Positions 25,064 through 34,409 of a stretch of 64,000 nt of DNA are shown here, one piece after another. Position 1 is the first letter of the stretch. Every line of letters begins with the position of its first letter. Below the pieces are notes generated by a model, which searched no databases, had not been told where the DNA came from, and saw only the letters and a program-made list of their open reading frames with translations. Origin of the DNA: Apostichopus japonicus (taxonomy: Eukaryota > Echinodermata > Holothuroidea > Aspidochirotida > Stichopodidae); contig NC_092568.1 in the NCBI RefSeq assembly GCF_037975245.1, positions 20,367,001 to 20,431,000 of the forward strand, read 5' to 3'. The translations under genes and the position numbers were made by a program.

Positions 25064-25153
25064 TTAAAGGGTGTCGCGCACAAAGAAACGTCTCATGCCG
25101 GTAATCTGACCTAGTTTCGAATGAGGTGTAACAGAAGTGTTAGACACCACCAA
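25064..25153 (+). mobile_element. TTAA miniature element, copy B, left half
   Basis: Starts TTAAAGGGTGTCGCGCAC and follows the family to GTTAGACACCACCAA, where a CATAGGCGTACG terminus begins. The missing right half resumes at 30718 with the same octamer ACCACCAA. Confidence 0.75.
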
Positions 25154-25202
25154 CATAGGCGTACGAGGCGGGGGGGGGGGCAGGGGGGCAGACTGCCCCC
25201 CA

Positions 25203-25282
25203 AATTTCCAGAGGACAAGAAATTCGGGCAAAAGTCCTGAAAAATTCGGGCAGCCTAAGAGGAGAAAAAAAAAAAATATATA

Positions 25283-25361
<79 letters not shown>

Positions 25362-25423
25362 CTCCTCTTAGGCTGCCCGAATTTTTCAGGACTTTTGCCC
25401 GAATTTCTTGTCCTCTGGAAATA

Positions 25424-25455
<32 letters not shown>

Positions 25456-25478
25456 CTATATATATATATATATATATA

Positions 25479-25525
<47 letters not shown>

Positions 25526-25679
25526 TATATTTACAGAGGACAAGAAATTCGGGCAAAAGTCCTGAAAAATTCGGGCAGCCTAAGAGGAGAAAAAAAAAAA
25601 ATATATATATATATATTTTTCTCCTCTTAGGCTGCCCGAATTTTTCAGGACTTTTGCCCGAATTTCTTGTCCTCTGGAA
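25203..25679. repeat. Alternating inverted ~65-bp units separated by (TA)n
   Basis: A unit containing CAGAGGACAAGAAATTCGGG and CAGCCTAAGAGGAGAAAAA occurs forward (25203), reverse (25345), forward (25529) and reverse (25615). TA runs lie between the units. A third pair lies at 28008 and 28094. Each neighbouring pair can form a long hairpin. Confidence 0.9.
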
Positions 25680-25686
25680 ATATATA

Positions 25687-25737
<51 letters not shown>

Positions 25738-25739
<2 letters not shown>

Positions 25740-27911
25740 GGCAGGGTCAAGCGGTAACGGAGGGACATTTGACTGTATTCCTTACACATTTTGTCTCTCT
25801 TTGCATTAGTTTGAGGGAGTATGTTGCAATTTCTTTTGTGGTTATCTAGACAGGTAGTTACTTGTTTCATACCCATAAACTTAATTCTTGTGGCTGTTAC
25901 TGTAGGGAAACTATGGCATGATAAACATCATGGTAACGGAGGGACACCAAATGAACACGTGTTTTCACACTTTTTTGGAAGATGTCAAATCCACTGTTCT
26001 TAAGTTGCACTGACCATGTAACTTATATCAGGTGTTGGCTGGTACATTGCTTCACATACACCAAGGAAAAATTAGATGAACAGGAATCAATTGTCAAATC
26101 TACAGCTGATTTCGTACAGTAACGGAGGGACAATTCCGATGGTAACGGAGGGACACAAAATGTTCAGTGTTGTTTAGTGTAGCCTTTTGCCTGTTTTTGC
26201 TGCTTAGATTCAATATTTTTATTGCTGTTGGACTAAAAGTTATATTACTTAGGGAAACAAGGATTAGAACATTAAACCAACAGCTATGTTCACCAAAACA
26301 TTAGCAATTTTAGTGGTTAATAAAAATGTAAGAAAAAATAGTAAGAAATTGATTAAAAGAACAAGTTTAAACAGACCACTCTTCATCATTTAGCACTCTC
26401 TAACTGCATTATTAGCAACTGTTAGGTGGGGGGGGGGGGGGGCTGGTGGCTAGCGCACTTCAAAACAAGTCAGTAAATCACATATTTACAGTAGACAGTT
26501 CACAAGTACTGTACTGTACTATGTGCAGAAATTTCATTACAGTAGTATGCCAGTCACATTTTGTCTTCCAAATACTACTAGTACTTTGCAGAAACCACTT
26601 GGTGCAGTAATTGATACTGGGCTTAAAAGTGAAATGCTGGGGTAACTTCTAACTTTAATGATAAAACCATACTGTAATAATGCAGTGGTATTTTAACAAT
26701 TTAACAACTAACAACAATAATAATACAAAAACATTTTGAGACATAACATGATACAGTTACAGTAGCTACTGTACTGCAGAAAGGTTCAGTATGCCTGAAT
26801 GTAATATTTGTGGATTACTGTAGAAACTATAGTTGAATTAACTTCCTGCGATTATTTATAAACTCAAAACAAAACAACAATATCATAAAAATAAAAAAAC
26901 AATATTCCAATCACAACTATGCTTTGAACATGTCTGCAAACTTTTCTATTATTTTTAATCCTGATCAACAAATTTTGAGTTTGCTCTTGCTGAAGGAAAG
27001 TGGCTTTGTAAGCTCTTGCAAATGGAAGAAAATGTCCTTGAATCTCACAGCTGAAATATTGCTCACAGTTTTGAACTGGTTGGCAATCAGCAGTGTATGA
27101 ATGAAAACTTCCATTCTGTACCTTCCAGCCAGTGTTTGGGTGTGGTTTGTTTCTAACTCAAATGTAGCTTTTCTTGACTTCCATGACTTCACATTCTGAG
27201 GAATTTATTAATGTTAGTCAAGCTGTTGTTCTCCTCACATAAACAGGAAGTCAAGAATTCCATTTTAAGAACACAACTACTTAGCAAGTAAACTCCCACT
27301 GGCAGGAATCTGTGCACAATCTTGCATTAAACAATTGTCCCTCCGCTACCAGTAACGGAGGGACACTACTTCACTTGTTCTTTATTTTAGCATAAAAGTA
27401 GCTAACTCCTTGGTTTAACCTTTCTTTAGTGGTTAACCCTATGAAAGTGTTTTATACAAATTATGAAATTTTTCCAGCATTGAATGACTGAGAAATTAAA
27501 AAAAATGTATTTTTTTGGTAACGGAGGGACAGGTAACGGAGGGACAAATCAGGTAATTAGCAATTACTGCTAATTGACAATTTATAGACATTGAAGGGGA
27601 ATTATTCCTGTGATATGCATAATATTGACCAGGACTACTAGGCTGTGTAAGTAATCTTTCTAAGTCATCTTTTTACTAGGAAAAATTTGGTTTTAAAAAT
27701 ATCACAAAAATTTAATAATTTTTGGCATAACACAAGTGCAAATTGGCATGTGTTATATATGTCTATAACGTTTTATTAAATTAGCATATTTTTGTTCTGC
27801 AAGCACAGTGGTAAAATATAACTCTTTACCTATCTAGGCATACCACATTTGACCATGTTCTGTACATTTCCAATTTCAACCCAATTGTTACATTTCCCTT
27901 GACCCTGCCCA
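25738..27911. mobile_element. 2.2-kb element with 14-bp inverted ends and a repeated 15-bp motif
   Basis: Ends TGGGCAGGGTCAAG and CTTGACCCTGCCCA face inward from a surrounding (TA)n tract, suggesting insertion into TA-rich DNA. GGTAACGGAGGGACA or its one-base variant occurs at 25753, 25932, 26118, 26141, 27351, 27517 and 27532, and inverted at 27336. A possible minus-strand terminal exon lies at 26965-27209. I recognise neither family nor function. Confidence 0.6.
26965..27209 (-). CDS. Possible terminal exon inside the 15-bp-motif element
   Basis: After acceptor-like AATAAATTCCTCAG the minus strand is open for about 80 codons to a TGA. It contains LAGRYRMEVFIHTLLIANQF and VRFKDIFFHLQEL, with amphipathic, non-repetitive composition. 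No upstream partner exon was found. It may be a transposase remnant or chance. Confidence 0.3.
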
Positions 27912-28002
<91 letters not shown>

Positions 28003-28007
28003 TATAT

Positions 28008-28203
28008 ATTTCCAGAGGACAAGAAATTCGGGCAAAAGTCCTGAAAAATTCGGGCAGCCTAAGAGGAGAAAAAAAAATATATATATATATATATTTTTCT
28101 CCTCTTAGGCTGCCCGAATTTTTCAGGACTTTTGCCCGAATTTCTTGTCCTCTGGAAATTTTGGGGGGGGGGCAGTCTGCCCCCCCCCGCCTCGTACGCC
28201 TAT
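28008..28203. repeat. Third inverted unit pair and internal CATAGGCGTACG-type terminus
   Basis: Forward and reverse units as at 25203-25679, then a G/C tract with GGCAGTCTGCCCCC and CCTCGTACGCCTATG. This is the near-perfect inverse of the sequence beginning at 25154, and is a rival right end for that element. Confidence 0.8.
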
Positions 28204-29569
28204 GGACAGCAACGTTACAATTAGTTGCATTGAGACCGTCGGTATAATGCGCTATATAAATAAGTTATTTAAACAAAATACGTTGTGTAAATTGAGCACG
28301 ATAAATGCAAAAATGTTTGCAGACAATGGTAAGGAATATTACCAAAACAAATTACAGGAAATTTGGAAACGCATCATTGACTGCTTTCAGCATGAAACTT
28401 CTTTGTAACGCCGGGGAGTGTTTTTAACCTTCTACTTTGCGGTTGATTGTTATCATTTATTTGTTTTGAAACACATTCAATATACAAAGGATTGGAAGAA
28501 ATGTTGGTTCTTTTGAGAAGTTGCGTTTTTTTTTAAAGAAAGAAAGAAAGATATTATTCCAAAAAGTACGAAAACATGTTATTGGAAACCTGCTCAAATA
28601 CCGTATCCTGTGTCGTTGTACTCTTGTTTACACAATTTACACGTTGACACTGAGGGTTGTATCTACGATTTGTGCAAACAGATGAATATTTTTTTTCAAC
28701 TCCCTGGTTTAAAGTTGCAGGTAAAACGGCATGTATATTAAGTGTTTATATGAATGAGGAATTGTTATAACGGAACGCCATTACTCTTTTAGAGATGTGT
28801 AACCATTTTCTTTAAAACTTTCCTAGTTTCCAAAATTGTTATTATTTTGAATTCTTATACATGAACTCATACTTTCATTTGCGGCTTCATCATCTGTTAC
28901 TAACAATGTGTTCAAATTTGTTGTATCACAGTGTTCTTGTGTTTAATTGTTTCTACCTGGTAAGTTGCAACACATAATTTAAAAAACAAAAAAGCACCTA
29001 CGGTTACAGTTTACCGTTAATCAATGAATCACAGGTAGGGATGTGTCTGTTGTATAAAGCTTTACAAGATTGATTGCCCTACACAACAAACAATAACAAC
29101 ACCACTGAACTGAACAATGTGGCAACAAACACGTATTTAATGTAGATCCCACCCGTACAGTATACCCACAAAGAAATGTGTAATACCCACACGTTTATAG
29201 TATTCGAGTCCAGTTTTCTGCACTCGGACTTTAGACCAATTCCAATTTGGTATATCATCTTGCTTGGCAGATCTCTTATTTCTGAAGTCTACTCTTTGAG
29301 TGTCCAGAATGAGCACTTATGTAAGGAGTCAATGCAGTCTTACACATTTAGCCACACATACATTGAATATATATGAAATATGAATATATATATGCAGTAG
29401 CTTGCCCGAATCTTTTTCAAATTTTTGCCCGACAATTCTATGATTTTCTTTATTTAGCATCATGATGCCCGAATATTTCCGTGTAACACCACCGTAAGCG
29501 CAGTTCATCTGGGCTACCACGCTTTTGCTCGATCAATTTTTTTCTAACTAGTCAATTGTTTACCTGGAC
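28204..29569. other. Interior of composite insertion, no gene recognised
   Basis: AT-rich. A degraded 'TTGCCCGAAT' unit related to the 65-bp inverted units is visible at about 29400-29480. The short open frames lack supporting features. Confidence 0.4.
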
Positions 29570-30173
29570 CAAGGGCGGCGGAACCGGGGGGCACAGGGGG
29601 CACGTGCCTGAGGTGCCTCAAGTTAGCAAGAGGCCAGGGAACCAGAATGAACACTCGGGAAGGGCCGTTTCCGGCCATCTGAGGGGTTTGTTAAACCAAA
29701 AATTTTCTAGTACGCTCCGCGCCAACCGATGGTGGCGCTTCGCTCAGATAGTCGTGCATACAACGTTGCAAATCCTGGCTAAGCCCGTGACTTTTAATGA
29801 ATTTCTGTGGGGCAAACTCAAAGCTATTTTGAATGGAAAAAATTTGTTAAGAACAAGAAAAAAAACTTTAATTCGGAAGATTCCTACATTAGCAACTAGC
29901 ATGATTTCACCTCATTTTGTCTCAAAAGAAAAATTGTTCTTGATTTCCCAATTTGCGAGTTGGATATTGCGGTGCTAGTATGCATATTTTCCTTTGGGGG
30001 GGGGGGGGGGGCGTTGATGGAGTGATGTGTATACACAAATATGATAATGCAATAAGAGTTATAAAGGGTACTAAATATAAGGCTGCATCAGTCCAATCGA
30101 ATTTCTGCAAAGTGCCCTTTGAATTGATGTCGGTGCCCCCCCCCCCAGATTAAAAGTGCTTCCGCCGCCCTTG
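29570..30173. mobile_element. hAT miniature element, 604 bp, nested
   Basis: Ends CAAGGGCGGCGGAA and TTCCGCCGCCCTTG are perfect inverted repeats. The flanking 8-bp duplication ACCTGGAC (29562-29569, 30174-30181) is exact. It is nested within the larger insertion and carries the TACGCTCCGCGCCAACCGAT segment shared with other elements. Confidence 0.85.
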
Positions 30174-30717
30174 ACCTGGACATCCCCAACATGAGTGTTA
30201 ATAAGAAACATTTTCTTTTTCATGGATGGGGGGGGGTGCAGGTTTATCATATTCTTTGTTATATTTTATACTTTTTTTCTGAGACAAATTGCAGTCTCAC
30301 CCGACACAGCGACATTATCCCGCCTACGTGTCGTTGAACAATGTATGTTTTCCTGGAGGTAGCTGAGTACTATGTTAAAATAATAAATAAGGTAACTAAA
30401 TAGGAGCTTAAAAAATATACTGTCCCATTTTTCCCTTCAAAGTGATGTTACCTGTTTTTCTTCTTCTAATTTACCAAATTTTTGGGGAAGTGTAAATTTC
30501 TAAAAGGTGAGATTATAAAATAAAGAATGTTTAGATGCAACTTGCAAGGCCTCAGAAGTGCCGTTTCCGGCAATCTGAGAGGCATTGTTTGCCAAAAATT
30601 TTCTTGTACGCTACGCGCCAACCGATGGTGGCGCTCCGCTTAGATAGTGTCACGGGAACTTTCGGGCACAAAAAGTTCTGCCCCCCCCCCAAACTGAAAT
30701 GGTCCCGTACGCCTATG

Positions 30718-30993
30718 ACCACCAACGATCCCAGAAAATACACACACAGCTTGCAACCGTCGGTGATTAGATTATAGTGTGCAGTCAATACATACAGCTA
30801 CGGTCAATACCCACAACACAGTGTACATAGCAGCGATTGACATCTCAGGTCTAGATCAGAGATAGCAAGTTATCACGTTTCATTACTGTCTGCATTTTGT
30901 AGCGACAAGAAGAAAACTTCACTTGCAAGCAACGGAAAGTTAACTTTTTCAGAGCACGGCACGCGGTTTGGGGCGAGTCTTCAATGCCTTTAA
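30718..30993 (+). mobile_element. TTAA miniature element, right half (partner of 25064-25153)
   Basis: Begins ACCACCAACGATCCCAGAAA and runs to GAGTCTTCAATGCCTTTAA. Its final TTAA is shared with the next copy. Confidence 0.75.
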
Positions 30994-31272
30994 AGGGTGT
31001 GAAGAAACGTCTAATGCCGGTAATCTGACCTAGTTTCGAATGAAGTGTAACAGAAGTGTTAGACACCACGATCGACCCCAGAAAATACGCACACAGCTTG
31101 CTACCTTCGGTAATTAGACACTTGTGTACAGTCAGTACATACAGCTGCGGTCAATACCCACAGCACAGTGTGCAAACGATACAGCTATGGACATCTCAGG
31201 TCCAGCTATAGATAACAAGGTGTCACCTTTCATTACTGTCTGCATTTTGTAGCGACAAGAAGAGAACTTTAA
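30990..31272 (+). mobile_element. TTAA miniature element, copy D, right end missing
   Basis: Starts at the shared TTAA and lacks the last ~110 bp of the family. It breaks at AGAGAACTTTAAAGGG, where the next copy starts. Nearly identical to copy E, so it probably arose by local duplication. Confidence 0.75.
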
Positions 31273-31626
31273 AGGGTGTGAAGAAACGTCTAATGCCGGT
31301 AATCTGACCTAGTTTCGAATGAGGTGTAACAGAAGTGTTAGACACCACGATCGACCCCAGAAAATACGCACATAGCTTGCTACCTTCGGTAATTAGACAC
31401 TTATGTACAGTCAGTACATACAGCTGCGGTCAATACCCACAGCACAGTGTCTAAACGATACAGCAATGGACATCTCAGGTCCAGCTAAAGATAACAAGGT
31501 GTCACCTTTCATTACTGTCTGCATTTTGTAGCGACACGAACAAAACATCACTTGCAAGCAACGGAAAGGTAACTTTTTCAGAGAGCGGCACGCGCCTGAT
31601 TTGGGGCGAGTCTTCAATGCCCTTAA
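31269..31626 (+). mobile_element. TTAA miniature element, copy E
   Basis: Full-length relative from TTAAAGGGTGTGAAG to CTTCAATGCCCTTAA, head-to-tail with copy D. Confidence 0.8.
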
Positions 31627-33156
31627 GTGTTGCGAATGCGCTGCAAGAAATCATGTCAAAAACTTACGGGTACCGAAGCGCGTGTGTACTGGCTTCATTT
31701 CGGCCTTATACAAAATATTTGGGTAATAGTTATCACTGTCTTGACGCATCATGTACGCAGGCGCCCATTTCGTGTACGTAAAAGATCGCATAGCCCACTG
31801 TTTTGTTTTCATTCATATGATGCTATGAGCGTAAACGTACAGACAGGACATTGCTCTTGAAAACCACTTTGCAAATCAGTTCAAAAGGTTATACATGTGC
31901 TGAGTTATGAACTGGTAAGTAAACCAATATAACATTGTAAGGTGGGGCGAACACTGAAATTGAAGATCAGCTCTCGCCATCTATATGAAAAAGAGATGTC
32001 TCAGAGGCCACTAGTTTTGGTGTGCAGTGAGTATCCGTCTAGCAATCATGTTTACAACATTAGCATAGGCTATTAGAGTTACAAGTTTTCTACGATCTAA
32101 AGTACATCATTCTGATTTATGTAAAAGAACATTAAGTTCACAATGATCTGTTAATCATATCGTTTTGAAGTCCAGGAAGAATAATTTCGAAGAAGTTGGT
32201 TTCGTTTCATCAACCACATACCATTTACTTACCAAATTTCTCTGCTGATACTTACACTCGGGATCAGTGGCGCCCCCCCCCCCCCCACCTCGCCTTCCAT
32301 CGTCTGTCGGGGTATATGAGTAGGTTTTTTTTATATTCAGCTGGGAAAGGATTAGACCCCTGCTGCGGGTTATGTGTGTGTGTGGGGGGGGGGGGTGATG
32401 TGTTAGGGGCAGTAATATCATAGTAGCGACTTTACATTATTACTCATGGTAGCATGATGGGCTCATAATTGACGCACTTAAGGATTTGGTCAACGATTTC
32501 TAACAAGGAAAACATCCAAATCACTAAACTGTATGTGTTTTTATAGCTGTAGCTCCTCGGAAATGTAATGGTCTCAAAATATTTATTGTTCTGTGCCTAC
32601 GCAACGTACAATTGAGCAGAATTTGACCACAAAATATCTGCCTTGTCAAAAAAATTTTCATACCTCAAACTTGACAAATTAGTCGATAAGCTAACTGTAA
32701 CTTTTGATTGACTCTGAAAGTTGTTTGCTATGCTCTGAGCATCTAAGCTCAAGCAGGTCATTTCCCAGAGAGTAGTGGTGTCATGTGGAGGTAATTTTGG
32801 TTATTATTAGGCTAGGGAGTAAGATTTCCAAATGCCCAAAATACGTGCAAAAACTGGGTAGGGGGTGGAGGGAGGGTGTGAAAAGCTAAACTAAAAAAAC
32901 ACAATTTGATCAGCACATATCTGAAATGGATTGAAACTTATGAAATATGTAACTCTGCTTCGCTGCAAAAAGTTAGGTTGCCTGCTGTATCGTTGCTAGT
33001 AATATTTGAAGGTGCGTCAATTACGAAGGTGAGTCAATTATGAAGCCTTTACTATACTACATATTTTCAACACGACTATGGTAGACCATAATTAGAAACG
33101 TAACCAATACCCGTAATTACATTCATCTTGTTGGATTGCATACTGATAATTTAGGC

Positions 33157-33555
33157 CAGGGTTGTCCAACCTACGGCCCGCGGGCCACAGTCCGGCCCGC
33201 CGCAGGGTTGTGTCCGGCCCGCCAGAGATGCTTGTACGGTGCGAAATTTTAGTGAGCATATTTATTGATAACAATTTGAAGCTATATAATCAATCATTCG
33301 AACCTTCTGGGTCCAAAAAACTGCATACAGGTCAGTTAATTGGTGTGACACTCTCAGCGGAGGGGGGGGGGGGCGGTTGTACTTTATTCATCTGTTTTAT
33401 CAGGAAGGAAAATAAATCAGTGCGCTCCGCGCGCAGTGCTCACATTTTGTTGCCTTGGGCTTCGGGCAAAAAATCGAGCGTAGGGTTCATGCGGCCCTCT
33501 CCTTCATCATAATCATTCCATGTGGCCCTCCTCTGTAAAAGGTTGGACAACCCTG
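33157..33555. mobile_element. hAT miniature element, 399 bp
   Basis: Ends CAGGGTTGTCCAACCT and AGGTTGGACAACCCTG with exact 8-bp duplication ATTTAGGC (33149-33156, 33556-33563). No coding capacity. Confidence 0.9.
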
Positions 33556-33629
33556 ATTTAGGCAATGCTTTGCCTGTCAGACGTCGGTATTTTGGTATTC
33601 GTCTTTGTCTCACGGTAGATATCAAGTGA

Positions 33630-33637
33630 TGACGTCA
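33630..33637. promoter_or_regulatory. Palindromic cAMP-response element TGACGTCA
   Basis: Full TGACGTCA about 100 bp upstream of the ATG at 33737. Two more lie at 33738 (spanning the start codon) and 34299. The palindrome is the CREB/ATF consensus; function is inferred. Confidence 0.35.
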
Positions 33638-33736
33638 CAAAATCAGCCTCTCGGATAAAATGATGACACCGGTGGACAACAAAGGGGGCAATTCAGATAC
33701 GTGTCATCGACCCGGGTCACGGGCGCTGGCGCAGTT

Positions 33737-34405
33737 ATGACGTCACCGAAAGCGGATTTGAGATCGAAGTACAGTTTGAACTGTGGAACTCAAAGTGGTA
33801 TCACAAAGTCTGAGTCTCCTCATGACAATATTGAATGTACTCCTCAAGTAATAAACGGCGTGAAGTGTGTATCCTTTACTACATCCGACGAAAAGACGCG
33901 TAAAAGGCTCGCCTGTTTAGATCGATCACGCAAAATCGCTAGCCGAAAGCTAAAATTCCAACATGAATCCCAAAAGGTAACAAGTAATGGCAACACAAAC
34001 TTTATTGGTTCTACTGGCCGTCATGGCGGAGACCGTGTCAGCTGCATATTACACATAACTGAAACAGCTCATGATAGGGCCAAGAGAATCGCGAGGAGCT
34101 TACAATGGGATGTTGTCAGAGTACTTCGGGAGGCAGACACGGCTAACGGCCAAGATATAGTACTCGTTAGACCTACTAATGCTTCATCTGCTCCCCTTCT
34201 ATCAGCACTGAGGGATCAAAATGGCCAAGTGACAGTGTTAACGGAATCTAACAAATGCGCGTTACTTCAAATAGAGGACTTTATCAATAGTGTGGTTATG
34301 ACGTCACATATTCGCGCTGTGCCGTCAGAGAATATGAAAGACAACAATGTCCTTGATCGTGAGACTTCAATGAGTCAACAAAGGACGAGCTTCACCTTCA
34401 TATAG
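33737..34405 (+). CDS. Uncharacterised open frame, possibly a spliced first or internal exon
   Basis: From the first in-frame ATG the frame gives 222 residues and extends upstream without stop to 33659. Composition is balanced and non-repetitive, with basic stretches (EKTRKRLACLDRSRKIASRK) and HDRAKRIARSLQWDVVRVLR. The terminal TAG overlaps a consensus donor (ATA|GTAAGT at 34404-34409), so the true exon may end at 34403 and continue into unseen exons. Alternatively this is a single-exon gene. No domain is recognised. The neighbouring hAT ends 180 bp upstream. Confidence 0.5.
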   Translation: MTSPKADLRSKYSLNCGTQSGITKSESPHDNIECTPQVINGVKCVSFTTSDEKTRKRLACLDRSRKIASRKLKFQHESQKVTSNGNTNFIGSTGRHGGDRVSCILHITETAHDRAKRIARSLQWDVVRVLREADTANGQDIVLVRPTNASSAPLLSALRDQNGQVTVLTESNKCALLQIEDFINSVVMTSHIRAVPSENMKDNNVLDRETSMSQQRTSFTFI

Positions 34406-34409
34406 TAAG

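Larger units (their letters stand above)
25154..30717. mobile_element. Composite hAT-like insertion, 5.6 kb, splitting a TTAA element
   Basis: The left end CATAGGCGTACG and right end CGTACGCCTATG are inverted over 12 bp. ACCACCAA stands immediately outside both (25146-25153 and 30718-30725), and the TTAA miniature element reads through once the insert is removed. Inside are palindromic units with (TA)n, a second element with its own 14-bp inverted ends, and a 604-bp hAT. A second inward-facing terminus at 28203 matches the left end over a longer stretch, so the history may be more complex. Confidence 0.6.

Noticed and set aside
24834-25064. Minus-strand frame of 76 residues
   Set aside because: Overlaps the tRNA-like head of the SINE.
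28170-28203. Terminus at 28203 as the sole right end of the insertion starting at 25154
   Set aside because: It pairs well with the left end, but the flank GACAGCAA does not match ACCACCAA and the split TTAA element does not resume there. Kept only as an alternative.
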